Shown here in pieces: positions 7,375 to 16,481 of a stretch of 42,835 nucleotides of DNA. A model generated the notes under the pieces. It was given only the letters and a program-made list of their open reading frames with translations. It ran no database searches and was not told the DNA's origin. Where the stretch lies: positions 1 to 42,835 of the forward strand of contig MGVA01000064.1 of the NCBI GenBank assembly GCA_001800245.1. Direction: 5' to 3'. Every line of letters starts with the position of its first letter. Position 1 is the stretch's first letter. Position numbers and translations under genes: made by a program. The stretch comes from Elusimicrobia bacterium RIFOXYA12_FULL_51_18. Its GTDB lineage: Bacteria; Elusimicrobiota; Elusimicrobia; Elusimicrobiales; UBA9959.

Positions 7375-8817
7375 ATGGATCTTGTAACTATACTTAAAAC
7401 CGCAGTAGCCGTACCGGTAATAGGCTCGCTTCTCATCCCCGTAGCCAATAAAATATCCGTCCAGGTCCGCAACGCTTACGCAGTCGCGCTGGGACTTGTG
7501 ACATTCGCCGCCGCCGCGTCATTGCTCCCGCACATGATGAACGGCGCCACGGCGACCTACGCCTTAAGCTTCCCGCTGGGCTTCGACTTTGTGTTGAACG
7601 CCGACCTGCTTTCGGTCTTTATGGCGGCTATCTCCTCGTTCGTCAGCGCCATCATCCTGATCTACTCGCTGGACTATATCTCCCATTACGAGAACCAAAC
7701 CGAATATTACACCATGGTGGTCCTGTTCCTCGGCTCCATGATGGGCCTGGTTTTTTCGGCCAATCTCCTGTGGATGTACATATTCTGGGAACTCACCGCC
7801 TTCGCCAGCTGGCGTTTGGTGGGCTTTTTCCGCTCCGACAGGGATGTGGCCAAAGCCAACAAGACCATCCTGGTCACGGTGTTCGGCGCGCTGTGCATGC
7901 TTATAGGCATCTTGATGGTCTACTTCGATCATGGCACTATGGACCTGCGCCTGTTGCGCGGCGAGACGATAACCACCGCGGCCGCGATGCTTATCTTAGT
8001 AGGCATCCTGGCTAAATCCGCCACTCTGCCGTTCTCCACCTGGCTGCCGGACGCCGGCGTAGCGCCCTCCACCGTAACCGCTCTGCTTCATGCCGCTGTG
8101 CTGGTCAAGATCGGAGTTTACGCTTACGCGCGCATTTTCGGGGTTACCTTTATGGTCTCCCCGGCTTTCTCGCATGGCGTGCTGATAATCGCGGGGTTAA
8201 GCGCCCTGGTCGCGGCCGGAGCGGCGCTTATAGATAAGGATATTAAGCGCATAATCGCCTACTCTACGGTGAGCCAGCTGGGGTTCATTTTCCTGGGACT
8301 AGCCTCGGGCAACAAAACCGCTTTCGTGGGCGGCCTTCTTTACATACTGATGCACAGCATCGCCAAGGGCGGTTTGTTCCTGTGCGCCGGCATAGTGGAA
8401 CAGAACACCCACAATAAGGATATAACCAAAATGGGCGGGTTGATCAAGACCATGCCGATCACGGCGGTCGCCTTTGCCCTGTGTTCATTATCCGTCATGG
8501 GCATCCCGCCTTTCGGCGGTTTTTTCAGCAAGTTCCTGGTTTTTAAAGGCGCCGCGCAGCACGGCAGTATTCTAGTGCTTATTATTTTCCTGGCCGGCGC
8601 GATGATGACGCTATTATACCTTGTGCGCCTTTTCTACCTGGTGTTCCTGGGAGAAGACAAGGCGTCCAATCCCAGGGAGGGCTCCGCCACCATGGTGGGG
8701 AGCGTTCTGGCCCTGGCTCTCATCGGCCTGGCGCTGGGCGCGTTCATCTATTATCCGTCCCTTTACGTTGACATGCTCACCACGCAATTAGGAGTGGGCC
8801 TGGAAACTATTCAATAA
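7375..8817 (+). CDS. Antiporter-like membrane subunit 1 of complex I-like hydrogenase (NuoL/M type)
   Basis: A 480-residue polytopic protein of the proton-conducting transporter family (NuoL/NuoM/NuoN, MrpA/MrpD). It has about 14 membrane helices. The ion-path residues expected for the family are present: Glu139 in IFWE, Lys214 in ILAKSATLPF (followed by STWLPDA), His239 and Lys245 in ALLHAAVLVKIG, and a later HSIAKGG. It therefore looks able to move protons or sodium. It lacks the long C-terminal lateral helix of NuoL. It is first in the eleven-gene hydrogenase operon, and its promoter implies leaderless translation. It could equally be called a NuoM-type subunit. Confidence 0.9.
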   Translation: MDLVTILKTAVAVPVIGSLLIPVANKISVQVRNAYAVALGLVTFAAAASLLPHMMNGATATYALSFPLGFDFVLNADLLSVFMAAISSFVSAIILIYSLDYISHYENQTEYYTMVVLFLGSMMGLVFSANLLWMYIFWELTAFASWRLVGFFRSDRDVAKANKTILVTVFGALCMLIGILMVYFDHGTMDLRLLRGETITTAAAMLILVGILAKSATLPFSTWLPDAGVAPSTVTALLHAAVLVKIGVYAYARIFGVTFMVSPAFSHGVLIIAGLSALVAAGAALIDKDIKRIIAYSTVSQLGFIFLGLASGNKTAFVGGLLYILMHSIAKGGLFLCAGIVEQNTHNKDITKMGGLIKTMPITAVAFALCSLSVMGIPPFGGFFSKFLVFKGAAQHGSILVLIIFLAGAMMTLLYLVRLFYLVFLGEDKASNPREGSATMVGSVLALALIGLALGAFIYYPSLYVDMLTTQLGVGLETIQ

Positions 8818-8907
8818 AAGGCCGTTTTGGAATACAATACTTTCGTAAGTGCCGTATCAAGCGCGGTGTGCCGCAGACGGCCAATTCAATAAGAAGGTCA
8901 ACCTCTA
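8818..8907 (+). other. Intra-operon gap with hairpins and a possible internal promoter
   Basis: This is the only sizeable gap in the hydrogenase operon (90 bp). It contains ggccgt (8820-8825) / acggcc (8877-8882), enclosing a gcgg/ccgc stem (8863-8866, 8871-8874). A TACAAT-like -10 lies near 8833-8838. It could be an mRNA processing or stability site or an internal promoter. Confidence 0.35.
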
Positions 8908-10776
8908 ATGAACCCAATACTTATCCCCGTCATCCTGCCCATCGCGGCGGCTCTTCTGGTCCTTCTGATATCGGAAAAGACCAGGTATCTTAAAGAACTG
9001 CTGGCCATCGCCGTTTCCGGCGTCGCCCTGATCAGCGCCTTTCCCGTTATCAGCCAGGCGCTTTTCGGGACCTGCATGGAATTCAGCGCCCGATGGGCCG
9101 GCTACGGCATCGATTTCACGCTTAAAGCCGACAAGCTGAGTTCTTTCATCTTGCTGGGCGTGACGTTCTTCGCTTTTGTCGTCTCGATCTACTCTTTCAG
9201 CTTTGAGAAAAAAGGCAGCGCCAAGTGGTTCTATTTTAACCTGCTTCTAACGCAAGCCTTCTCCGCCGGAGCGGCGCTGGCGGACAATCTGGTGGCCATG
9301 CTTTTCTTCTGGGAAGGCCTTTTGATCTTCCTCTACGCCTTCATTGCCCTTTCCAAGCCGGACCAAAGCGCGAAGAGGACGGCGATGAAAGCTTTCCTGA
9401 TCAACGCCGTTACGGACCTGGCCATGCTGGCCGGCATCTGCATCACCGGCTATATAGCCGGCACTTTCAGCATGACCGGCATCGCCGCCAACAAGCTCAC
9501 GCTTAACGGGTGGGCGGCGTTAGGCTACGTGCTGATGCTTATCGGCGCGGTTTCAAAGGCCGGGGCACTCCCGTTCCATACCTGGATACCCGATGCGGCC
9601 GTTGACTCCAATGCGCCGTTCATGTCCTTTATTCCGGCGGCTCTGGACAAGCTTCTGGGCATCTATTTCCTGACCCGCATCAGCGTTTACCTGTTCTCGC
9701 TGAACGGCGTTGCGCAGCTAGGCCTGATGACGCTGGGCGCCCTGACCCTCCTGATCGCGGTCATGATGGCTTTCGTCCAGACGGACTATAAGCGCCTGCT
9801 GGCCTATCACTCCGTCAGCCAGGCTGGCTACATGATCCTCGGCATCGGCACGCTGAACCCCATCGGTATCGCCGGCGGCCTCTTCCACATGGTTAACAAT
9901 GCCGTTTACAAATCCTGCCTGTTCATGACGGCCGGCTCCGTGGAGCGCCAGACCGGGTCCAACGACCTTTCGAAGCTGGGAGGCCTTTTCGGCGCCATGC
10001 CGCTGACCGCCATCTGCTATATCATAGCGGCCGCGGCCATCTCGGGTATCGCTCCGCTGAACGGCTTTTTCTCCAAAGAAATGATCTACACGGGCGCGCT
10101 CAACACCGGCTACAAATGGTTTTTCATAGCGGCGGAGGTCGGCTCCGTATTGACGCTCGCCTCTTTCCTGAAGCTGGGACATTCGGTCTTTTTCGGCAAG
10201 CGCCCTGAAGCGCTCAAGGACACCCGCGAAGCTCCGTTCTCAACGCTTCTGCCGATGATAATACTCGCGGGCGTATGCGTGGCGTTCGGTTTCGGCGCCA
10301 AGCTGCCCATAGATTACCTGATAGAGCCTTCGCTGCAGAACCTGGGCCTCTCGCATGAGGAAGTTCTGGCGGGCTTCCATTTCAACAAACTCTTCTGGGC
10401 CTCCATTGTCGTTATTCTGGTGGCGCTGATCAACCATATGTTCGGCCTCGCGGCGGGCAAAGGCGCGCCCAGCAAAGCCTCCGATCACATCCACTACGCG
10501 CCCGCCTTAAAAGAGATCTACTCTATGGCGGAGGCCCGCGTGTTCGACCCCTACGAACAGCTGATGAAACGCGTGCCATCGGCGGCCGGGCTTCTGTATA
10601 AAGTGGACAGGTTCTTGGACTACCTGACCGACGACCTCCCTTCTTTCGCCGTCAACGCCTTCTCCAAGACCTCGCAGCGCTTTCATACCGGCTCTTACCC
10701 GCTTTATATGGCTCTGACCATAGCCGGGTTCGTAGTTTTTATACTGCTCACCGCAACTTACGGAGGAATTAAATGA
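8908..10776 (+). CDS. Antiporter-like membrane subunit 2 of complex I-like hydrogenase (NuoL type)
   Basis: This 622-residue protein is the longest of the three antiporter-like subunits. It shows Glu136 in FFWEG, Lys217 in GAVSKAGALPFHTW (followed by IPDA), and a later HMVNNAVYKSCLF segment, all typical of ion-conducting NuoL/MrpA members. The C-terminal extension after about residue 500 contains an amphipathic stretch (ALKEIYSMAEARVFDPYEQL) and a last membrane helix. This resembles the region of NuoL that carries the lateral helix linking the membrane arm. A Shine-Dalgarno (aagaagg) precedes the ATG. Its last four bases overlap the next start (ATGA), implying translational coupling. Confidence 0.9.
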   Translation: MNPILIPVILPIAAALLVLLISEKTRYLKELLAIAVSGVALISAFPVISQALFGTCMEFSARWAGYGIDFTLKADKLSSFILLGVTFFAFVVSIYSFSFEKKGSAKWFYFNLLLTQAFSAGAALADNLVAMLFFWEGLLIFLYAFIALSKPDQSAKRTAMKAFLINAVTDLAMLAGICITGYIAGTFSMTGIAANKLTLNGWAALGYVLMLIGAVSKAGALPFHTWIPDAAVDSNAPFMSFIPAALDKLLGIYFLTRISVYLFSLNGVAQLGLMTLGALTLLIAVMMAFVQTDYKRLLAYHSVSQAGYMILGIGTLNPIGIAGGLFHMVNNAVYKSCLFMTAGSVERQTGSNDLSKLGGLFGAMPLTAICYIIAAAAISGIAPLNGFFSKEMIYTGALNTGYKWFFIAAEVGSVLTLASFLKLGHSVFFGKRPEALKDTREAPFSTLLPMIILAGVCVAFGFGAKLPIDYLIEPSLQNLGLSHEEVLAGFHFNKLFWASIVVILVALINHMFGLAAGKGAPSKASDHIHYAPALKEIYSMAEARVFDPYEQLMKRVPSAAGLLYKVDRFLDYLTDDLPSFAVNAFSKTSQRFHTGSYPLYMALTIAGFVVFILLTATYGGIK

Positions 10777-12209
10777 CCACGAGCCTCCTGGCTTATCTGC
10801 TCATCCCTCTTTTCACGGCGATATTGATACCTTTCGCCGCGAAGACCCGGCGCAAACTGGCCGATGTCCTGGCAAACGTCACGCTGCTGGCCGGCCTCCT
10901 CAACATCAGTTTCATCCTGTTCAACCCGGCAAACATAGCCCTCTCCTTCTCCAATATCACCGAGGACGGTTTCGCGCTGCTGATGATCTTCATCATCTAT
11001 CTAGTGGCGCTGTGCGTTACTTTCTTCTCGTCTTATTTTATCGGGGACGATTCGAAGGTCAACCGCGTACCCTACTATTCGCTGATCATGACTTCGGTTT
11101 CTGCGATGTGCGGCATCGTCACCACCGGCGACTTTTTTACGCTGTACATCTTCGTGGAAGTGCTGGCGGTCACCTCATTCGCCCTGATAGCCTCCGATGA
11201 GAGCGGCAAAGGGCTGGAAGGCGCCATAAAATATTTCCTGCTCACCTTCCCGGCATCGCTGTTCATTCTGTTCGGCATCGCCTTCCTGATGCTTACCGCC
11301 GGCACCTTCTCCTTTGAGAGCATTAAGATCATCATCGCCTCCGGAATACCGGCCGGCGCGGTGGTTTTCTCGCTCTCCTTGATTCTGCTGGGCTTCCTGA
11401 TTAAATCCGGCGTGGCGCCTTTTCACGCCTGGACGCCCGACGCTTATGAAGGGGCTTATGCGCCGGTATCGGCTTATCTGGCCGGCATCGTTACCAAGAT
11501 CTCCGGCGTATATGCGGTTATAAAAATTTCCATAATGTTGCGCCTCTTTGAGATCAAGGCCTATCACACCGCCGAAATCCTGATGTTCCTCGGCATGCTG
11601 TCCATAGCCATAGGCGCCCTGGCGGCCCTGCGGCAGAAAGAATTAAAGAGAATGCTGGCCTTCTCCAGTATAAGCCAGATCGGATACATCATTCTGGCGG
11701 CGGGCATGGGAACTCCGTTGGCGATCCTCGGCGCCATCTTCCACCTGGTAAACCATGCGACTTTCAAGACCGTCCTGTTCCTCAACAGTGCCAGCCTTGA
11801 GAAAGGCGCCGGCACCAGCGACATGCGCAAGTTGGGCGGCATGGAACACGCCATGCCCTGGACCTCCTGGACCTCCATCGTTGCGCTCCTGGCCACGGCC
11901 GGCGTACCGCCGCTTTCCGGCTTCTGGAGCAAACTTATCATCATAATAGCCCTGTGGGACGGGGGGGCGAAAACCTATGCGGTACTGGCGCTATTGTTCA
12001 GCGTAGTCACGCTGGCGTACTTCATGGTGATGCAGAAAAAGATCTTCTTCGGGAACCCCACGGAAGCTTCACGGAACGCGCGCGAGGTCAGGCCCGCCAT
12101 GCTGGCTCCGGTCGTTGTCATGTGCCTGCTCATAGCGGCGCTGGGCGTCTTCTTCCCGTATATTTACTCCTACCTGGTTGAAACTATCGCGGCGAGGATC
12201 ATATTATGA
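10773..12209 (+). CDS. Antiporter-like membrane subunit 3 of complex I-like hydrogenase (NuoN/MrpD type)
   Basis: 478 residues, about 14 membrane helices. Family residues include Glu129 in YIFVEV, Lys211 in FLIKSGVAPFHAW (followed by TPDAYEGAYAPV), and a later HLVNHATFKTVLF. The PDAYEGA(Y)APV wording is closest to NuoN/MrpD members. With the two preceding genes this gives the three-antiporter membrane arm known from complex I. The start overlaps the previous stop by four bases and has a good ggagg site; the stop overlaps the next start in the same way. Confidence 0.88.
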   Translation: MTTSLLAYLLIPLFTAILIPFAAKTRRKLADVLANVTLLAGLLNISFILFNPANIALSFSNITEDGFALLMIFIIYLVALCVTFFSSYFIGDDSKVNRVPYYSLIMTSVSAMCGIVTTGDFFTLYIFVEVLAVTSFALIASDESGKGLEGAIKYFLLTFPASLFILFGIAFLMLTAGTFSFESIKIIIASGIPAGAVVFSLSLILLGFLIKSGVAPFHAWTPDAYEGAYAPVSAYLAGIVTKISGVYAVIKISIMLRLFEIKAYHTAEILMFLGMLSIAIGALAALRQKELKRMLAFSSISQIGYIILAAGMGTPLAILGAIFHLVNHATFKTVLFLNSASLEKGAGTSDMRKLGGMEHAMPWTSWTSIVALLATAGVPPLSGFWSKLIIIIALWDGGAKTYAVLALLFSVVTLAYFMVMQKKIFFGNPTEASRNAREVRPAMLAPVVVMCLLIAALGVFFPYIYSYLVETIAARIIL

Positions 12210-12694
12210 CCTATCACACACTGCTGTTAATACTGGTCGCCGCGGCGGCGGTAGCCGCCGTGATGGCAAGAAATCTCCTGTTGAGCGCCATAATGCTGGC
12301 CCTGGTCAGCGTAGGAGCGTCCCTCGTTTTATTCGATTTCCAGGCTCCCTGGGCCGCGGTTTTCGAATTGTCGGTCTGCGCCGGCCTGATCACCGTGCTG
12401 TTCGTAAGCGCCGTCAGCCTTATCCGCCACGAGGAAAGCAAAGTCGCGGAAAACCGGGCACGCTTTTACGCCATGCCGCTGGTAATGGGCATAGTGGCTA
12501 TCGCCGCCTGGTTCTACGCCGTGCCGTACTTTGAATCCCTGGAAGACTGGGCGCGTTTAGGCGGCCGCGCCAACACCCTGGGCACGGTCATATGGGATAT
12601 AAGACGTTTCGACCTGTTGGGCCAGGTCTCCATTCTGGCCGCCGGGGTCTTCGTGGTCAATTCGATGTTCCCCAGGAGAAAAAAACAAAAATGA
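12206..12694 (+). CDS. NuoJ-like membrane subunit
   Basis: 162 residues with about five hydrophobic helices. The segment FELSVCAGLITVLFVSAVSL (about residues 53-72) corresponds to the conserved third helix of NuoJ, which in complex I carries a pi-bulge and takes part in coupling. The C-terminus is basic. It overlaps both neighbours by ATGA, as expected for a coupled J-K pair. Similar subunits exist in multi-subunit hydrogenases and Mrp antiporters, but the position before a K-like gene supports NuoJ-like. Confidence 0.8.
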   Translation: MTYHTLLLILVAAAAVAAVMARNLLLSAIMLALVSVGASLVLFDFQAPWAAVFELSVCAGLITVLFVSAVSLIRHEESKVAENRARFYAMPLVMGIVAIAAWFYAVPYFESLEDWARLGGRANTLGTVIWDIRRFDLLGQVSILAAGVFVVNSMFPRRKKQK

Positions 12695-12999
12695 TAAATT
12701 CCTTCTCGATGGACTGGTATTTCATCACCCTGATATTTTTTGCCGGCATGTATTGCATGCTCGTTTCCCGCAATCTGCTGAGACAATTCATAGGCCTTGA
12801 GATCATGTCTAAATCTTGTCTGCTGGGAGTGATCTCGGTCGGAGCGAAGACCGGGAACCTGGCGCTCGCCCAGGCCCTTATCATCACCATGATCGTGATC
12901 GAAGTCGTGGTGGTTGCCGCGGGTCTGTCGCTGCTGGTCAAGAACTACCGGATCACCAATTCGGTGGACATCTGGTCGCTTAACAATCTGAGAGGATAA
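12691..12999 (+). CDS. NuoK-like membrane subunit
   Basis: 102 residues, three membrane helices. The start is taken at 12691 because it forms an ATGA overlap with the previous gene and has an aggag site; the longer upstream frame would run inside that gene. The sequence contains FIGLEIMSKS and IITMIVIEVVVVA, each with an intramembrane Glu. NuoK/MrpC family members use two such glutamates in the central hydrophilic axis. It ends in a short soluble tail. Confidence 0.88.
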   Translation: MINSFSMDWYFITLIFFAGMYCMLVSRNLLRQFIGLEIMSKSCLLGVISVGAKTGNLALAQALIITMIVIEVVVVAAGLSLLVKNYRITNSVDIWSLNNLRG

Positions 13000-13003
13000 A
13001 ATC

Positions 13004-13339
13004 ATGGACATTCTCCTTTTTCCGCCGGTAGTTTTCATCATCTCGCTCCTGTTCGCGATGTGCCTCTCCGGGTTCGTTTCGGGCTGGGCTCCGGCGCCCA
13101 AGGCCGAAGCCGGTTCCGGCAGGGACAAACCCTACGCCTGCGGCGAGGACATTCCGGCCGAAAAAATGATCCCCGACTATCAGGAATTTTTTCCGTTCGC
13201 CATCTTTTTCACCCTGCTGCACGTGGCGGGCCTGATGCTCGCCACCTGGAGCCTAAACCCGCTTTCCGCGGGCCTTGAGATGGTGGTGGGCTATGTGGCA
13301 GCGGTAGCGGTAATACTTGCAATCTTGTTCGTGGGATAA
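13004..13339 (+). CDS. NuoA-like membrane subunit
   Basis: 111 residues, three helices: one N-terminal, then a soluble loop with KPYACGED, then two more. The PYxCG loop Cys is the hallmark of NuoA, where the loop sits near the quinone/Ni-Fe-derived site and changes conformation. The following EFFPFAIFFTLLHVAGLML matches the second NuoA helix. A NuoA homologue is expected in complex I and Fpo-type enzymes and, to my knowledge, is not clearly seen in most group 4 hydrogenases, so its presence beside a Ni-Fe-binding large subunit is notable. The start has a good gagagga site, four bases after the previous stop. Confidence 0.85.
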   Translation: MDILLFPPVVFIISLLFAMCLSGFVSGWAPAPKAEAGSGRDKPYACGEDIPAEKMIPDYQEFFPFAIFFTLLHVAGLMLATWSLNPLSAGLEMVVGYVAAVAVILAILFVG

Positions 13340-13343
13340 AGAC

Positions 13344-13784
13344 ATGAAAATCAAAGATAAGCTCATCCTCTGGTCCAGACTCAAATCGCCATGGCTGCTG
13401 CACTTCAACAGCGGGGCATGCAACGGCTGCGATATCGAGGTAGTGGACGCCCTGACTCCAAGGTACGACCTGGAACGTTTCGGCGTAGTCCTGAAGTCCA
13501 CCCCCAGGCACGCGGACATTCTGGTGATCAGCGGCCCGGTTACGCGCCAGCAGGTCAAACGCCTTAAGAGGATCTACGACCAGATGCCGGCGCCCAAATT
13601 CGTTATGGCGGTCGGAGCCTGCGCCTGTTCCGGCGGCGTTTTCGACGGCTGTTACAGCGTGGTTTCCGGAGTGGACAAGGTCCTTCCCGTTTCCATTTAT
13701 ATACCGGGCTGCCCCGCCCGGCCCGAAGCAATCCTGGACGGCGCAGTGAAGCTTCTTGGAGCCCTCGAAGCGAGTTCGAAGTAG
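13344..13784 (+). CDS. Group 4 [NiFe] hydrogenase small subunit / NuoB-like
   Basis: 146 residues. The start is set at 13344, five bases after the previous stop; the longer frame overlaps that gene. It holds one proximal [4Fe-4S] cluster: CNGC (Cys26, Cys29), a central ACACSGG (Cys93/95) and PGC at Cys123. The CxxC...C...C pattern and the wording GACNGCDIE are typical of group 4 hydrogenase small subunits and their NuoB relatives. It should pass electrons between the ferredoxin-like subunit and the Ni-Fe site. It has no signal peptide, so it is cytoplasmic. Confidence 0.92.
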   Translation: MKIKDKLILWSRLKSPWLLHFNSGACNGCDIEVVDALTPRYDLERFGVVLKSTPRHADILVISGPVTRQQVKRLKRIYDQMPAPKFVMAVGACACSGGVFDGCYSVVSGVDKVLPVSIYIPGCPARPEAILDGAVKLLGALEASSK

Positions 13785-13804
13785 CGGCTAAAAAAGAGGA
13801 AATT

Positions 13805-14302
13805 ATGAGCGAATTTGAAAAAGAAGAAAAATTAAAAGCGCAGTTGGAAGACAAGTTTGGCGGCGCCATCTCCGACATGATCATACAGCGCAAGGACCGC
13901 GTCTGGTTCGAGATCAAGGCGGAACAGCTGGTCGAACTCATGAACTTCATGAAAACCGGGATGGGCTTCAACCGCGTGTCCACCATCACCGGCGTGGACG
14001 AGGGGGAGAAGCTCGGCGCCTTCTACCACCTGACGGACGAGAACGGCATCGTAACCGTGCGGGCCAAAACTCCCAGGACGGATCCGCATCTGCCCACCAT
14101 AACAGGGGTGTTCCCCGGGGCCGAGCCCTACGAACGCGAACTCGCGGACATGTTCGGCATAAAAATAGACGGTCTGAAGCCCGGGCGCCGCTATCCCCTG
14201 CCCGACGATTTTCCTACCGACCAGTACCCGTTGAGGAAAGACTGGAAGGTAGGCGACGCCTACCCCGAAGAGAAGACGTCGCCCGCTACGGAGGCCAAAT
14301 AA
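13805..14302 (+). CDS. NuoC-like subunit of complex I-like hydrogenase
   Basis: 165 residues, soluble. The C-terminal half carries the 30-kDa subunit signature: PGAEPYERELADMFGI, then LKPGRRYPLPDD and PLRKDW. The charged N-terminus is typical for the stand-alone form. NuoC braces the large and small subunits of the peripheral arm. It is a separate gene here, not fused to the large subunit. A clear gagga site precedes the ATG, 20 bases after the previous stop. Confidence 0.9.
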   Translation: MSEFEKEEKLKAQLEDKFGGAISDMIIQRKDRVWFEIKAEQLVELMNFMKTGMGFNRVSTITGVDEGEKLGAFYHLTDENGIVTVRAKTPRTDPHLPTITGVFPGAEPYERELADMFGIKIDGLKPGRRYPLPDDFPTDQYPLRKDWKVGDAYPEEKTSPATEAK

Positions 14303-14303
14303 T

Positions 14304-15497
14304 ATGACCAAGATGACGATCCCCCTCGGTCCCCAGCATCCCGCGCTTAAAGAGCCGGTCAACTTCTCGCTCGTCCTCGAAGGAGAACAGATAACCGGCT
14401 CAACGGTAAACCTTGGCTACAATCACCGCGGCATTGAGAAGGCGGCCGAGAGCAGGACCTACCTGCAGGACATCTACCTCCTGGAACGCGTATGCGGGAT
14501 CTGTTCGCACTCCCACACCACCTGCTACCTCACCTGCGTGGAAGAAATAGCCAAGGCCGAAGTCCCCGAGAGGGCTAAAGCCATCAGGACCATCGTCGCG
14601 GAACTGGAAAGGATACACAGCCACCTGCTATGGCTGGGGATCGCCGGCTACGAGATGGGCTTTGAAACTCTTTTCATGTACAGCTGGCGCGACCGCGAGC
14701 AGGTCCTGGACTGCCTGGAGCTGGTCTCCGGCAACCGCGTACACTACGCCATGAACACTATAGGCGGCGTACGCCGCGACATCACGCCGGAACAGAAGAC
14801 CGAGATCCTCAGAAGGGTCTCAATTCTGGAAGAACGCACCAAATATTACATCAAGCTGGGCACGGAAGAAGCCACCGTGCTGGCCCGCACCCAGAACGTG
14901 GGCCTGCTGCCGCACGACGTAGCGATGAACCTGGGCACGATCGGGCCGACGGGAAGGGCTTCCGGCATAAAGTGCGACGTCCGCAAGCACGAACCTTACC
15001 TACTCTACGGCAAGCTGGATTTCAAGGAAATAACGCACGACACCAACGACGTCTTCGGGCGCCTGGTGGTGCGCGTGCTGGAACTGGTAGAGTCCTACAA
15101 GATCATCCGACAGGTCCTGAACTACCTGCCCGACGGCCCGATAGCCGTGAAGGTGCCCGCCAAGATAGGTCCCGGCGAAGCCACCAACCGCTATGAGGCG
15201 CCCCGCGGCGAGGATATCCATTACGTGAAGGCCAACGGCACCGACAAGCCAGAGCGCGTGAAAGTGCGTGCCCCCACCATGGCCAACTACGTTGCCGTGC
15301 CCTATATGCTCAACAGCGGCTACCTAGCCGACGCGCCGATGACCATAGCGGCCATAGACCCCTGCATGTCCTGCACGGACAGGGCGATGGTATATGACAC
15401 TAAAAAGAACAAGGTCCGGATATACGGTTGGGACGACCTGCGCAAATTAGGCATCGAGCACTATAAGAAAAGAGGCGTTGATTTTTCAAAGCTGTAG
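14304..15497 (+). CDS. Group 4 [NiFe] hydrogenase large subunit / NuoD-like, Ni-Fe ligands intact
   Basis: 397 residues. The N-terminal L1 motif ERVCGICSHSH supplies Cys64 and Cys67. The C-terminal DPCMSCTDR supplies Cys354 and Cys357. All four cysteine ligands of the Ni-Fe centre are therefore present, unlike in true complex I NuoD, where they are lost. DPCxxCTDR is the group 4 form. About 40 residues follow the last Cys, so I see no sign of the usual His-ended tail removed by a maturation protease. The enzyme should make or use H2 while coupled to the ion-pumping membrane arm. No hyp maturation genes lie in the window. The start follows the previous stop by one base. Confidence 0.95.
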   Translation: MTKMTIPLGPQHPALKEPVNFSLVLEGEQITGSTVNLGYNHRGIEKAAESRTYLQDIYLLERVCGICSHSHTTCYLTCVEEIAKAEVPERAKAIRTIVAELERIHSHLLWLGIAGYEMGFETLFMYSWRDREQVLDCLELVSGNRVHYAMNTIGGVRRDITPEQKTEILRRVSILEERTKYYIKLGTEEATVLARTQNVGLLPHDVAMNLGTIGPTGRASGIKCDVRKHEPYLLYGKLDFKEITHDTNDVFGRLVVRVLELVESYKIIRQVLNYLPDGPIAVKVPAKIGPGEATNRYEAPRGEDIHYVKANGTDKPERVKVRAPTMANYVAVPYMLNSGYLADAPMTIAAIDPCMSCTDRAMVYDTKKNKVRIYGWDDLRKLGIEHYKKRGVDFSKL

Positions 15498-15526
15498 ATT
15501 TCTATCTTAATCGAAAGGTTGGACAT

Positions 15527-16477
15527 ATGACCATTGACTCGACACTGCCCGCGCTGACGTACATCCTGGTCTTTCCGGGGTTCACGTTCCTGGCGGTATA
15601 CGGATTCTTTCTCCAATGGTTCGACAGGAAGCTGTCGGCCGTCATGCAGAACCGCGTGGGCCCGCCCTGGTACCAGGCGCTGGCGGATTTCATCAAGCTG
15701 CTGGCTAAGGAAGTCATAGTCCCCGAGGTGTGCGACACCGTGATGTTCAAGGTCCTGCCGTATTTCGCCATGGCGGCCGTCATGACCTCGGTGTTCATGC
15801 TGCCCGTCTGGACCGACGCGCTATACGCCTTCCAGGGCGACCTGATAGTCGTCATCTACCTGCTGACCATACCCACGGTGACATTCTTCCTGGCCGGCTG
15901 GAGTTCCACCAGCCCCTACGCCACCATAGGCGCCATGCGCGTCCTGACGCAGCTCTTCGCCTACGAAGTACCGCTGATGCTCGCGCTCATCGGCCCCGCG
16001 ATACTGGCCGGCACCTGGAATATCAGTGAGATAGCTGGCTTCTTCACCAACAACAAACTCTACATGCTGGCCCAGATCCCCGGGCTTATCATAGCGCTGC
16101 TCGCCCTGCAGGGCAAGCTCGAGCGGGTGCCGTTCGACATCCCGCACGCCAAGAACGAGATAGTAGGCGGACAGTTCACCGAATACTCCGGCCGGCTCCT
16201 GGCGTTCTTCTACCTGGCCATAGACATGGAAATGGTGGTAGGTGTCGCGTTGGTTAACGCCGTTTTCCTGGGCGGGACGCTCGGCACCGCCGGCCTGCTC
16301 GGCATGGCCGTGTTCCTCGCCAAGACCATGGCAATAGTGTTCCTGCTGACCCTGGTAAAGGTCGCCATGGGCCGCGTGCGCATAGACCAGATGGTCAGGG
16401 GCTGCTGGCAGATACTGGCGCCCCTGTGCCTGGCCCAGATATTGTTCGACATCTTTCTTAAGTTCAAATTAGGATAA
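15527..16477 (+). CDS. NuoH-like membrane anchor subunit
   Basis: 316 residues, about eight helices. Family signatures are DRKLSAVMQNRVGPPWYQAL near residues 29-48 and, later, LERVPFDIPHAKNEIVGGQF then TEYSG. In complex I the second motif usually reads DLPEAExEL; here two acidic positions are replaced (HAKNE), which fits hydrogenase-type members and a site that does not handle quinone. The subunit links the peripheral arm to the antiporter-like subunits. An aaagg site precedes the ATG. Confidence 0.9.
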   Translation: MTIDSTLPALTYILVFPGFTFLAVYGFFLQWFDRKLSAVMQNRVGPPWYQALADFIKLLAKEVIVPEVCDTVMFKVLPYFAMAAVMTSVFMLPVWTDALYAFQGDLIVVIYLLTIPTVTFFLAGWSSTSPYATIGAMRVLTQLFAYEVPLMLALIGPAILAGTWNISEIAGFFTNNKLYMLAQIPGLIIALLALQGKLERVPFDIPHAKNEIVGGQFTEYSGRLLAFFYLAIDMEMVVGVALVNAVFLGGTLGTAGLLGMAVFLAKTMAIVFLLTLVKVAMGRVRIDQMVRGCWQILAPLCLAQILFDIFLKFKLG

Positions 16478-16481
16478 CGCT

